DNA of 57,055 bases from a virus, in the IMG/VR virus record IMGVR_UViG_3300049216_000159, positions 1 to 57,055 of that record; one strand, given 5' to 3'. The notes below the pieces were generated by a model. That model saw nothing but the letters and a program-made list of their open reading frames with translations. It was not told where the DNA came from and did not search any database. Position numbers and translations under genes: made by a program. Positions 6,735 to 15,359 of this stretch are shown one piece after another (position 1 is the first letter of the stretch; every line of letters starts with the position of its first letter).

Positions 6735-7634
6735 ATGAACCTGTCGAATTACGTGACGAATCGTCTGATTGATGGCCAGTATCGCGGCGGCGCGCTGACC
6801 TCGGCCGGCGCGGCCGGCTCCTCTGCGGTTGTGGCTGGTGTTTGGGCCGCGACCACCGCCTATACGCTGGGCCAAGTGGTCGTGCCGCCTTCGACCTTCA
6901 CGGCAGGCGGCGGAAAATTTCTTCGCTGCACCACCGCCGGCACCAGCGGTAGTACAACCACGCTGGCCGTGCCGAATCCCGGCAGCACACTGACCGATGG
7001 CTCCGTGACTTGGACCGCGGTTTCCGGCATCCCGTGTGATCTTGCGCATTACGTGTCGCTGCTCACCATCAACAAAGGCCTTCGCGCGAACTCGACCGCG
7101 TATGCGTCCGGCGATTGCATGTCGCTCACTCCTACCGGCGGCGCCGGCGGGGACACGAACCAGCATCTGTACCGCTGCACCACGGCGGGCACCAGCGCCT
7201 CATCGCAGCCGACGACCTATCTCGGCGTCGACGGTGAAGCCATCACGGATGGCACGGCCGTGTTCACCGAGCTCTCGCCAGTACTCAAGACAGGCACGGG
7301 TTTTCCGTCGGGACTTGCGGAGGTCTCCGGATCCGCGTACGCACGGGTCAAGATCGAAGCGGGAAGCTATCCGGCACTCACCGACTTCGCGGCGACCCAG
7401 GGCGGCAGCTCGGCGAGCACCGGCACCACCGCGACCACCAGCAACAGCAACTCGATCACATTTCCGACCTCGACCGGCGCGTGGGGCATCGTCGGCGCCT
7501 ACGAACTGCGCGATCAGCTTACGGGCGGTAATTCGTTGGGCTTCGGAATTCTGTCGACGCCGCAGAACATTTCTGCGACCGGCAATACGCCGTCGTTTGC
7601 GGGCAATCAGCTGACGATCAAGCAAGATAATTAA
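6735..7634 (+). CDS. Virion fibre/decoration-type protein with repeated carbohydrate-binding-like modules
   Basis: A 299-residue Ala/Gly/Ser/Thr-rich protein, first of the structural genes. Two copies of a motif common in phage tail fibres and decoration proteins, roughly W-x-x-x-T-x-Y-x-x-G followed by RCTTAGTS and a TDG-x-x-x-W/F end, lie at about residues 35-95 and 115-178. A Ser/Thr/Asn-rich linker (about 220-245) leads to a C-terminal beta-rich segment. The same motif recurs once in the gene at 10089. Probably a surface-exposed virion protein; no fold-specific catalytic residues are seen. Confidence 0.6.
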   Translation: MNLSNYVTNRLIDGQYRGGALTSAGAAGSSAVVAGVWAATTAYTLGQVVVPPSTFTAGGGKFLRCTTAGTSGSTTTLAVPNPGSTLTDGSVTWTAVSGIPCDLAHYVSLLTINKGLRANSTAYASGDCMSLTPTGGAGGDTNQHLYRCTTAGTSASSQPTTYLGVDGEAITDGTAVFTELSPVLKTGTGFPSGLAEVSGSAYARVKIEAGSYPALTDFAATQGGSSASTGTTATTSNSNSITFPTSTGAWGIVGAYELRDQLTGGNSLGFGILSTPQNISATGNTPSFAGNQLTIKQDN

Positions 7635-8081
7635 ATGCCATTCCCGGCCGCGAACGGCGCGACGTTACCTTTAACGCCTGCTGAGGCTTGGTTAGCGGCG
7701 CGTAATACTGCCGCTCAAATTAAAGCGACGGCAACGAATTTGCAGGCGCAAATTAGTGCGGGAACTTTAAATGCGCAAGCGCTTATCAACACGTTCGCAA
7801 ATTTCGCGGCGCTCAATACGCAACTGACGTCTTATGCCGCCGTTCCCGGCATCGTGACGTATGCCCAAGCCCAAATGAACAACTCAAACGAAAACGTTGC
7901 AAACGATTTTTCGACCATGCAAGCCGCGCTAGTAGCAGTCGGCACATGGATTATGAACAATTTTCCTTCAGCTACCGCTGTCACGTTATCAAGCAACGGG
8001 GTTGCGTGGCAGGTCTACACGTCGAATCAAACTGCCCCGCTTGCCACACTGCTTACGACGCTGCTCGCGACCATAAGCTAG
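7635..8081 (+). CDS. Structural-module hypothetical protein
   Basis: A 148-residue protein with an ATG directly after the preceding TAA. The N-terminal 100 residues are Ala-rich and helical (AAQIKATATNLQAQISAG, an amphipathic pattern), and the C terminus is beta-rich and Thr-rich. It contains no cysteine. Its place between two fibre-like proteins suggests a small virion or assembly component. I do not recognise the family. Confidence 0.55.
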   Translation: MPFPAANGATLPLTPAEAWLAARNTAAQIKATATNLQAQISAGTLNAQALINTFANFAALNTQLTSYAAVPGIVTYAQAQMNNSNENVANDFSTMQAALVAVGTWIMNNFPSATAVTLSSNGVAWQVYTSNQTAPLATLLTTLLATIS

Positions 8082-8091
8082 GCGCGGCGTA

Positions 8092-10092
8092 ATGGCCGCA
8101 TTAGGTGCGCACGGTCAGATAAACGGACGATTCGTTAGTTCAACGACGTGTACGGTCAATACTTCGGTTTCTGGTAGCACGTTTAATGTAGCGATACTTT
8201 CTTATTCGTCCGGCACCTTTACTGTCACTGACAGTTTAGGTAATACGTACACTCAATATCAGTCGGCTGTTGATACTGGTAATCTTTGGGTCTACGGCTT
8301 TAAGTGTGAAAATGCAATAGGTGGAACCGGAATGGTTGTCACCGTTGCGGTAGCTGGAGGCGCTACTTATTTCGGTGGATTCTTTGATGAAGTTACAGGC
8401 GTCGCAACGTCATCTGTTACCGACGTAAGCAATTCATATTGCGTTAGTAGCGGGGCTACTTTCAACGGCCCATCGCTCACGACCACAAATGCGAACGATA
8501 TTATTTTGTCGTTCTTTGGCTCCTACGCGAATAGTGGCTCCGGCTTCACATTCACTAGTACCTCGCCGTTTACAGCCTTAGATTCAATCACCGGCTCTGG
8601 CGATAATATCTACGCAGAGTCTTATGCCATTGTATCGTCTACCGGGACGTATGCAGATTCTTATACCTTAAGCCAAAACCCTAGCGTTATCGGCGCGGTT
8701 GCAATTGCTTTCAAATCGTCCGGCGGCGGCTCTGCAGTTCTCGCCGGTTCATCGCTGGCCGTAGCAACCGATTCGGCTTCGCTTAATGTTGCGAAGGCCT
8801 TGAGCGGCACGATCGGTGCAGTTTCAAAAAATGCGAGCCCGATGAGCGTCGCGAACGCTGTCGCGGGCATCTTAGGCGCGGCCGCCAACAACGCATCTGC
8901 CATCAGCATCGCAAATGCGCTGGCGGGATCGGTCGCAGCCAAAGCCAGCAATACGGGCATGGCCGCCAACGCCGTCGGATTGAACGGCAATCTGACGGCC
9001 TCTGCGACCGACTCAGGCGCGTTGTCGTTGTCGCTTTCACTGAGCGGCAGTTCTTTCGCTGTTGGCGCACTGTCAGGATCGCTGGCGAGCGGCGTGGCCT
9101 CTGCACTGGCAGGCACCTCAAGCGCAGCGGCGAGTTTCGGCGGTGCACTGAGCAATGCCGCCGCTCTGGGTGGCGCAGTCAATGCAAAAGCCAGCAACGG
9201 CGGAAATCTCGGCAATGCGCTGACGTTGACGGGCGTCACATCGGCGCTCGCAACCAACACGGGCAACCTGTCGATCGCCGCGAGCTTGGTGGGTGGCGCA
9301 TTTGCCGTCGGCGCATTGACTGGATCGCTGACGACCGGAAGCGCATCGGCTTTCTCCGGCGTATCGAGCGCTACTGCCAGCTTTGGCGGAAATTTAAGCA
9401 CTGCCGTTTCTCTTGGCGGAACAATCGGCGCGGTCAGCCTATCGAGCGGCGCGCTATCCGATTCGATTGCGCTGAATGGATCGACTTTTGTCGTCGCGAC
9501 CGCAGGCGGCGTGCTGTCGAGCAGCTCGGCCGCGGCGTTTTCGGGTTTGATCGGCGCTCGAGCGGCATTTGGCGGATCCCTCGTTAACGCGGTAGCCATC
9601 GCAGGTTCCATCGCCGCAACGACGTCGAGCGGCGGCGCACTGTCGAATGCATTGACGCTGTCGGGCCTATCGGCAGGCGTAAATGCAAATTCGGGCGCGC
9701 TGTCGATCAGCATTTCGTTGTCGGGAAGCGAAAACGCGGCTGCAACGTTCTCCGGATCGCTAAACGCGCAGCAAGGTTCGGTGTTGTCGGGATCTGCAGG
9801 CGCGGTCGCAAGATTCTCAGGAACGCTGGCCAATAATGTCGCGTTGGCTGGCATTACAGGCGCCATTGCAGCCGATACCGGCGCCATGTCGCTGCAGGTA
9901 TCGTTGATCGGAATTTCGGGCGCCACCGCGGGCTTTGGTGGTTTCTTGGAAGGATCGGCAGGCAGCCTGGTCGGTCAGCGAATCTTGTTGATGCCGAGCG
10001 ATCGGTCGGTGCGTCTCATTCAAACCACCGCGAGTCGAATTTCTGTGACGACCGACGGCGGTCGAAGCATTCTGTTGCGAGAGGACGAATGA
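8092..10092 (+). CDS. Large fibre-like protein with about nineteen 20-residue repeats
   Basis: A 666-residue protein. Residues 1-210 form a beta-rich head with a Gly/Ser linker. Residues about 215-630 consist of a degenerate repeat of 20 (sometimes 22) residues with the pattern [L/F/I]-x-G-x-x-x-A-x-A-x-x-G-x-L-S-x-A-x-x, giving a strand-turn-strand periodicity like a solenoid fibre. The last 35 residues are charged (GQRILLMPSDRSVRL), probably a folded cap. Nearly all Ala, Gly, Ser and Leu, without cysteine. The long open frame on the opposite strand is a shadow of this biased composition. Likely a filamentous virion appendage; repeat number could vary by recombination. Confidence 0.65.
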   Translation: MAALGAHGQINGRFVSSTTCTVNTSVSGSTFNVAILSYSSGTFTVTDSLGNTYTQYQSAVDTGNLWVYGFKCENAIGGTGMVVTVAVAGGATYFGGFFDEVTGVATSSVTDVSNSYCVSSGATFNGPSLTTTNANDIILSFFGSYANSGSGFTFTSTSPFTALDSITGSGDNIYAESYAIVSSTGTYADSYTLSQNPSVIGAVAIAFKSSGGGSAVLAGSSLAVATDSASLNVAKALSGTIGAVSKNASPMSVANAVAGILGAAANNASAISIANALAGSVAAKASNTGMAANAVGLNGNLTASATDSGALSLSLSLSGSSFAVGALSGSLASGVASALAGTSSAAASFGGALSNAAALGGAVNAKASNGGNLGNALTLTGVTSALATNTGNLSIAASLVGGAFAVGALTGSLTTGSASAFSGVSSATASFGGNLSTAVSLGGTIGAVSLSSGALSDSIALNGSTFVVATAGGVLSSSSAAAFSGLIGARAAFGGSLVNAVAIAGSIAATTSSGGALSNALTLSGLSAGVNANSGALSISISLSGSENAAATFSGSLNAQQGSVLSGSAGAVARFSGTLANNVALAGITGAIAADTGAMSLQVSLIGISGATAGFGGFLEGSAGSLVGQRILLMPSDRSVRLIQTTASRISVTTDGGRSILLREDE

Positions 10093-10583
10093 CCGACATC
10101 TCCGTCAATGAATCGACGCCGGTCAACCTGTCGCAGTTTGCTGGCGCAGCGTTGCCCTATGTCATTGATGTGGGTTCGGTGGCAATCAGTCCCTGGACCG
10201 CTAACGCATCCATTGCAGCCAATGCGGTTGTGCGACCCTCTAATGGCAACGAATCAGGTTTTGCGTATCAATCTTCAGCGGCTGGTCAAACGGGACCGAT
10301 AGAGCCGGCTTGGGCTAAAACCGGAACGGTTTCAGACGGATCGCTGACCTGGACGCCGCTCGTTCCGCCAGTCGCAGGCGAAGACTCGATCAGCAGCGTG
10401 ACATGGACGCAGCAGAATCCGCCGGACGCTACGCTGACAATCTCGTCGCAATCGAACACCGCTTTGACCGCAACGGCAAAGATTGGCGGCGGAACGTATG
10501 GCAACGTCTATACGATCATCGTGAAATTGACGATGGCCTCGAGCGCCATTTACCCGGTTGAGATCAATTTGGCGATTGTATGA
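10089..10583 (+). CDS. Small virion protein with one fibre motif plus a beta domain
   Basis: A 164-residue protein overlapping both neighbours by four bases. Residues about 30-95 hold one copy of the WxAxxxYxxG...DGSLTW motif seen twice in the first structural gene. Residues about 100-164 are a compact beta-sandwich (VTWTQQNPPDATLTISS ... YGNVYTIIVKLTMAS), similar to the Ig-like folds of phage neck and tail proteins. Role inferred as decoration or neck component. Confidence 0.55.
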   Translation: MTDISVNESTPVNLSQFAGAALPYVIDVGSVAISPWTANASIAANAVVRPSNGNESGFAYQSSAAGQTGPIEPAWAKTGTVSDGSLTWTPLVPPVAGEDSISSVTWTQQNPPDATLTISSQSNTALTATAKIGGGTYGNVYTIIVKLTMASSAIYPVEINLAIV

Positions 10584-10885
10584 ACAGCGTTCGTTATTAC
10601 GATTCGCCGCATTGGAAGTCGCTGCGGCTGCTGTGCCTGGCTCGAGATGGACATCGCTGCACGGTCGCTGGTTGCGGTAGGCGCGGTCAGGTAGCTGATC
10701 ACATCAAAACGCGGCCGGACGTTCCTAATCCGACAGATTTGGATGTGTTGGATAACCTGCGCACGCTGTGCTTGAGCCACGATGCGCAGGTGAAAGAGCA
10801 CAAAGGCGCGCGCTATCAGGGTGGTCAATTTAAAGTGAAAGGGTGCGATGTAAATGGGTGGCCTCTGGATCCCAATCGTGGGTAG
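10580..10885 (+). CDS. HNH endonuclease next to terminase
   Basis: A 101-residue HNH protein: a CTVAGC pair, VADHI (the catalytic His), then LDNLRTLCLSHD with a terminal Lys. Free-standing HNH proteins beside terminase, portal and capsid genes are common in HK97-type phages, where they stimulate terminase cleavage of packaged DNA; that is family knowledge. It overlaps the previous gene by 4 bp. Confidence 0.85.
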   Translation: MNSVRYYDSPHWKSLRLLCLARDGHRCTVAGCGRRGQVADHIKTRPDVPNPTDLDVLDNLRTLCLSHDAQVKEHKGARYQGGQFKVKGCDVNGWPLDPNRG

Positions 10886-11080
10886 CTCGCTGAGGTAAGG
10901 CTGTGCGGTGGCCCCTATGCCATATGAGTGCAACGTAGTGTGGCGAAGCGGATATGGTATTTCTAATCCATATGGATCAAACGTGTGGCCAAGGGGGTTT
11001 TCGCCCAACCGGCCTGCCGGCTGTGCAACCGTGTGGTGCCGCCGCATGCATTTTCCCGAATTAAAAAATAGCGGTTTTCA

Positions 11081-11512
11081 ATGGCCATCAGAGGGCGCAA
11101 GCCGACTCCAAATCTCAGGCTGGTAACAGGAAGCCACATCAAGGACCGTCCGCTACCGAAAACGCGCGAAACGGAATTGCCAATCCTTGGCGGACCGCCT
11201 GAGAAGCCAAAAAAGCTCAAAGGCGCAGCTGGGAAACTCTGGGATAGCTTTATTGCCCGCAGTCACTGGCTGACCTGGGCGGATGGTCCGAAGGCCTCGA
11301 TGTGGTGCCATTTGCAGGCCGAATATGACGACGATCCATCGGGAATGATTGCTTCGCGGATCGCGCAACTGCGTGCACTCGGATCGGAGCTCGGTTTCGA
11401 CATGTCGTCCCGCGATCGCATGGGCGTAACGATTCCGAGCGGTAACCCGCAGCAGGCCAAAACGTCCGATGGCGAAACGAAACAACAAGACCCGGCCTCC
11501 AAGTATTTCTGA
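11081..11512 (+). CDS. terS: Terminase small subunit, P27 family
   Basis: A 143-residue protein opening with RGRKPTPNLRLVTGSH, the signature start of P27-family small terminases (Gly-Arg-Lys-Pro-x-Pro, then Leu-x-x-Gly). An AGKLWDSF helix and an oligomerisation helix follow. It recognises the packaging site and hands DNA to the large subunit, whose gene overlaps it by 44 bp. Upstream, 10886-11080 is a 195-bp gap with two CATATG palindromes and no supported gene, a plausible cos/pac location. Confidence 0.85.
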   Translation: MAIRGRKPTPNLRLVTGSHIKDRPLPKTRETELPILGGPPEKPKKLKGAAGKLWDSFIARSHWLTWADGPKASMWCHLQAEYDDDPSGMIASRIAQLRALGSELGFDMSSRDRMGVTIPSGNPQQAKTSDGETKQQDPASKYF

Positions 11513-13349
11513 TCCCAAAGACCCGGTCACCGCCTACGCGAAAGCGGTCGTAAAAGGAAAAATCGTCGCGGGACCGCATGTGCGCAATGCCTGCCGACGC
11601 CACCTTAAAGACCTGGTCGACGGCAAACAGCGAGGCCTGCGCTGGGATCTGTCCGCGGCTCAGCGCGCGATCGGCTTCTTTCCCGACGTGCTGCGCTTAA
11701 ACGGCGGCAAGTTCGAGGGCGTGCCGTTCAAACTGGATGCCTCGCAGGCCTTTCGGGTCGGATCGCTGTTCGGCTGGAAGCGGGCCAACGGGACGCGGCG
11801 CTTCCGCCGCATGTACGACGAGGAAGGGAAGGGCAATGGAAAATCGCCGCTCTTGGCCGGCATTGGCCTTTACTGCATGCTTGCTGATGGCGAGTCAAGA
11901 GCCGAGATCTACGCTGCGGGCTCAAAGAAAGATCAGGCCATGGTCCTATTTCGAGACGCGGTCGCGATGGTCGACCAGTCACCAGCCCTCGCTACTCGAC
12001 TTAAAAAATCAGGTGGTAACCCGGTCTGGAACCTAGCGGATTTCAAGACCGGCTCGTTCTTTCGACCAATATCAAGCGACGATGGTCAGTCGGGCCCGCG
12101 GCCGAGCTGCGCGCTGTGCGATGAGGTGCACGAGCACAAGAACAGCACCACGATTGAACTGCTGGAACGCGGATTCAAATCGCGCGAGCAACCGCTGCTG
12201 GTGATGGCGACCAATTCCGGTTCGGACCGGAACTCCGTTTGCTGGGAAGAACACCAGCACGGCATCCGCGTCGCGGCGGGCACCATGACGCCGGATGAGG
12301 ATGCAACGTTTGTCGGCGATCCGGTCGATGACGAGGCCTTCAGCTACGTCTGCTCGCTCGACAAGAACGACGACCCGCTGAACGATCCCAGTTGCTGGGC
12401 AAAGGCCAACCCGCTGCTCGGTGTGACGATCAAAAAGGATTACCTCGCCGGCGTCGTGCGCCAAGCCAAAGCGATCCCTGGCAAGCTGAACGGCATCCTG
12501 CGGTTGCATTTCTGTGTATGGACGGATGCCGCCGAGACGTGGATGAGCCGCGCGGCGTTGGAGGAGGTGCTCGCCGACTTTGAGCCAACCGAGCACGTTG
12601 GCAAGCCGACCTACGTCGGTGCCGACTTGTCAGGATCGCAGGACTTGACTGCGCTCGCCTTTGTCGTCGAGACCGGAACGAAAGAAGTCCGCCGAACCGA
12701 TGCGGACGGCGAGAAGGTACTACAGCTGCCAACTTACGACGCTTGGGTCGAGGCCTGGACGCCAAAGGACACGCTCGACGAGCGATCGCTGCGCGATCAA
12801 GCTTCTTACGATGTATGGGCGCGCGAAGGCTGGTTGAACGCGGTCGAAGGCCGCAACATCCGCCTTGATTTTGTCGCCGCTCGAATCGCCGAAGCGACCG
12901 CGGAGTATCAAATTGCGATGCTGGCCTACGACCGATATGCCTACCGGAAGCTTGAGGACGAGCTCGACGCGCAAGGCGTGACAGTCTTTCAGGTCGAGCA
13001 TCCACAAGGCGGGGTCCGCCGCGCCAAGGCGACGCCCGAACAAGTCGAAGCTGCAAAGATAAATGGCCAAGAGGCGCCGCAGGGTCTATGGATGCCCGGC
13101 TCAGTGCTGATGCTTGAAACTCTGATTCTCGAAAAACGGATCCGGTTGCGGCGGTCGCCCGTGTTGATCTCCGCCATGATGTCGGCGGCCGTCGAGCATG
13201 ACCCGTTTGATAATCGATGGTTTTCCAAACGTCGTGCGGTGAATCGAATCGACGCGCTGGTCGCGTTGGCGATGGCGGTCGGCGCAGCGACTCAGGCGGC
13301 ACCTGTGGGCAAGTCGGTCTACGAATCACGCGGCCTGATGATCGTTTGA
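11469..13349 (+). CDS. terL: Terminase large subunit
   Basis: A 626-residue packaging motor. A Walker A-like EEGKGNGKS lies near residues 117-125 and the Walker B hydrophobic run with CDEVHEH near 216-222. The C-terminal RNase H-like nuclease is marked by GADLSGSQDL near 384, a Tyr-Asp region near 480 (AYDRYAYRKLEDEL) and NRIDALVALAMA near 592. Length and motif spacing fit Terminase_1-type (HK97-like) large subunits. It acts at the portal, cutting and pumping DNA into the prohead. Confidence 0.95.
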   Translation: MAKRNNKTRPPSISDPKDPVTAYAKAVVKGKIVAGPHVRNACRRHLKDLVDGKQRGLRWDLSAAQRAIGFFPDVLRLNGGKFEGVPFKLDASQAFRVGSLFGWKRANGTRRFRRMYDEEGKGNGKSPLLAGIGLYCMLADGESRAEIYAAGSKKDQAMVLFRDAVAMVDQSPALATRLKKSGGNPVWNLADFKTGSFFRPISSDDGQSGPRPSCALCDEVHEHKNSTTIELLERGFKSREQPLLVMATNSGSDRNSVCWEEHQHGIRVAAGTMTPDEDATFVGDPVDDEAFSYVCSLDKNDDPLNDPSCWAKANPLLGVTIKKDYLAGVVRQAKAIPGKLNGILRLHFCVWTDAAETWMSRAALEEVLADFEPTEHVGKPTYVGADLSGSQDLTALAFVVETGTKEVRRTDADGEKVLQLPTYDAWVEAWTPKDTLDERSLRDQASYDVWAREGWLNAVEGRNIRLDFVAARIAEATAEYQIAMLAYDRYAYRKLEDELDAQGVTVFQVEHPQGGVRRAKATPEQVEAAKINGQEAPQGLWMPGSVLMLETLILEKRIRLRRSPVLISAMMSAAVEHDPFDNRWFSKRRAVNRIDALVALAMAVGAATQAAPVGKSVYESRGLMIV

Positions 13350-13369
13350 ATTCTTAGGAGACGGCCGGC

Positions 13370-13525
13370 GTGAAACTTGATTCGATTCTTGAAACGGCCG
13401 CGCTGCTCGCCGGCGCCGCCCTGCTGGCGTATGGCTCCTGGCGCATCTACCAGCCGGCCGGTTTCATCGTGGGCGGCCTGCTGCTCATCGCCGGAACAAT
13501 CCTGCGGGCTCGCGGTAACGGCTGA
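13370..13525 (+). CDS. Small membrane protein between terminase and portal
   Basis: Fifty-one residues starting GTG behind TTAGGAG, ending in a TGATG overlap with the portal start. It has two hydrophobic stretches (residues about 7-20 and 29-44) around a short polar loop containing Trp-Arg. Similar tiny membrane proteins occur between terL and portal in several HK97-type phages; the function is unknown. Confidence 0.65.
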   Translation: MKLDSILETAALLAGAALLAYGSWRIYQPAGFIVGGLLLIAGTILRARGNG

Positions 13526-14907
13526 TGGGACTCGCCGGCAGCATCGCGAAAGGCATGGGCGCCAGGCTCGCGCGCACCAACGACACGACCTCGGACGCCC
13601 TCAACTGGTCTGATTGGGGCTGGTCAACGCCGACGGCCGCCGGCGTTGCGGTCAACCAGGCCTCCGCGATGCAGGTGTCGGCCGTATTCGCCTGCGTATC
13701 GATCATCAGCTATGACCTGGCCAAACTCGGTGCCTCGATCTTCCGCGGCGACCGGATGGGCAAGCGGACGAAGGCGAAGGATCACTACCTTTATTCGCTG
13801 ATGCAGAAGCCCGCGCCATGGCTCACGTGGTTCGAGTTTTGCGGGATGTTGCAGTGTAGTGTCTTGCTGCGCGGCAACGGCTACGCGGTGATCATTCGCG
13901 ATTACCGTGGCCAGCCGACGATGCTGGTGCCGATCAATCCGGATCGGGTCGCGCTGTGGGAAGCGCCGGATGGCAGTCTGTTTTACATGGTCACCCGCTC
14001 GGGCCTGCATGAGATGGCGGTGCTTGCCAACGAGCCGTTACTGATTCAGTCGGAAGATATCTTCCATCTGAAGGCCTTGACCATGAACGGGTTGCTGGGT
14101 CTGTCACCGATTGGCATGGCGCGCGAATCCATTGGTCTGGCCATTGCGCAGGAGCAGCTCGCCTCGCGCTGGTCGGGCAACAGTGCGAAGCCGAGCGGGA
14201 TCCTGACGACCGATCAGAAGCTCTCGCCGGAAGCCGCGACGCGCCTCGCAAACGATTGGAAGACGCTCAACAGCGGGCTGTTCAATGCGGGTAAGACCGC
14301 GATTCTGGAGCAGGGTCTTAAATGGCAGCCGCTGTCGATGACCATGCAAGACATGGAGTTCATCGCCTCGAGGCAATTTCAGCTGGCGGAGATCGGACGC
14401 ATCTACCGCATGCCGCCGCACATGCTGGGCGAGATGACCCGCACGGCCGGCAACAGCATCACGCAGCTCGCGCAGGAGTATCTGAACTACACGCTCTCGA
14501 CCTGGATCGAGATGTGGGAGCAGCGCGCGCAGTTCACTTTTGATATCGACCCGGATGAGATGTTCATCGAGTTCGATGTGGGTCGGTTGCTGCGCGCGGA
14601 CATCGCCACCCGTTACGCGGCGAACCGGGTGGCCCTGGGCGGCACCGGCTGGATGACCATCAACGAGGTGCGCTCGAACGAGGGTCAAGACGGCGTCGAG
14701 GGCGGCGATACGGTGTTCCGTCCGGTCAACACGGCGCCGGTCGATTCGGATCTGTTCGAGGCGCAGCCGGATCCGGCGGACCCGACCGTGCCGAATGACA
14801 AAAACACGAATCCCAACCCGAACGCGCCTGCCGTGGGCAGCGATCAGACCGGGCAGAAAGGCGAGGGCGGTGGGCGGCCGCCGAAGAAAGGATTGGCCAA
14901 GGTATGA
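13525..14907 (+). CDS. Portal protein, HK97 family
   Basis: A 460-residue protein with HK97 portal hallmarks: AVFACVSIISYDLAKL near residue 52, HYLYSLMQKPAPWLTWFEF, a GNGYAVI strand, a GLLGLSPIGMARESIG helix, and FIASRQFQLAEIGRIYRMPPHMLGE in the core. The C-terminal 60 residues are Pro/Asn/Asp-rich and probably disordered. It forms the dodecameric DNA gateway of the capsid. The ATG overlaps the previous stop by one base. Confidence 0.95.
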   Translation: MGLAGSIAKGMGARLARTNDTTSDALNWSDWGWSTPTAAGVAVNQASAMQVSAVFACVSIISYDLAKLGASIFRGDRMGKRTKAKDHYLYSLMQKPAPWLTWFEFCGMLQCSVLLRGNGYAVIIRDYRGQPTMLVPINPDRVALWEAPDGSLFYMVTRSGLHEMAVLANEPLLIQSEDIFHLKALTMNGLLGLSPIGMARESIGLAIAQEQLASRWSGNSAKPSGILTTDQKLSPEAATRLANDWKTLNSGLFNAGKTAILEQGLKWQPLSMTMQDMEFIASRQFQLAEIGRIYRMPPHMLGEMTRTAGNSITQLAQEYLNYTLSTWIEMWEQRAQFTFDIDPDEMFIEFDVGRLLRADIATRYAANRVALGGTGWMTINEVRSNEGQDGVEGGDTVFRPVNTAPVDSDLFEAQPDPADPTVPNDKNTNPNPNAPAVGSDQTGQKGEGGGRPPKKGLAKV

Positions 14908-15359
14908 GCGAGCTTGGCGAGCAATTGCTCGAATTGAGCGGCGATGTCTCGGAATCGCTCAAACGCCTGCAGGGCCTCATCGACAATCGCAGCGCCTGGT
15001 CGGACGGCATATCCGGATGTCGCGAGGCTTTGGCCATGCTGACCGACGCTGCCACGAAGCTGACAGCGATTCGCGAACACGCAACTCAACTGGAGTCGGA
15101 CCTTGCAATCACTCGTGCTGCAAACGCGACCTGGAGCAAAAACCACGCCGAGCTGAGCACGGTCGAACAAGATTTGCGAGCCGAGATTGCCAGCCGTCGT
15201 GCGGAACTCTCGTCGCTGCGTGAAAAAGGATGGTGCCCCTCGGAAGTCGAGCAAGAATTGCGCGAAACCTGTGAGCAGCAACGCTTGGCGATCAGTCAGC
15301 AGCGTGACTGCATCGAGAAATTCAAATCGCTGGCAAAGCAGTTGAGTGAGATCGCATGA
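14904..15359 (+). CDS. Coiled-coil protein between portal and protease
   Basis: A 151-residue, almost wholly helical protein with heptad-like Leu spacing (residues 5-30 and 60-110) and Glu/Gln-rich helices at the end, overlapping both neighbours by 4 bp. Its position and coiled-coil nature suggest an assembly or scaffolding factor for the prohead, although the protease downstream already carries a long helical extension. No family recognised. Confidence 0.6.
   Translation: MSELGEQLLELSGDVSESLKRLQGLIDNRSAWSDGISGCREALAMLTDAATKLTAIREHATQLESDLAITRAANATWSKNHAELSTVEQDLRAEIASRRAELSSLREKGWCPSEVEQELRETCEQQRLAISQQRDCIEKFKSLAKQLSEIA

Noticed and set aside
8661-9926. 421-residue leftward ORF
   Set aside because: It is the reverse shadow of the biased repeat gene at 8092-10092, with Ala/Pro-rich repetitive sequence and no ribosome site.
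10908-11126. 72-residue ORF upstream of the small terminase
   Set aside because: No ribosome site, overlaps the terminase start, composition random; the gap is better seen as a possible packaging-site region.
12430-13329. 299-residue leftward ORF
   Set aside because: Opposite the terminase large subunit; Arg/Ser/Pro-rich typical of a shadow frame.
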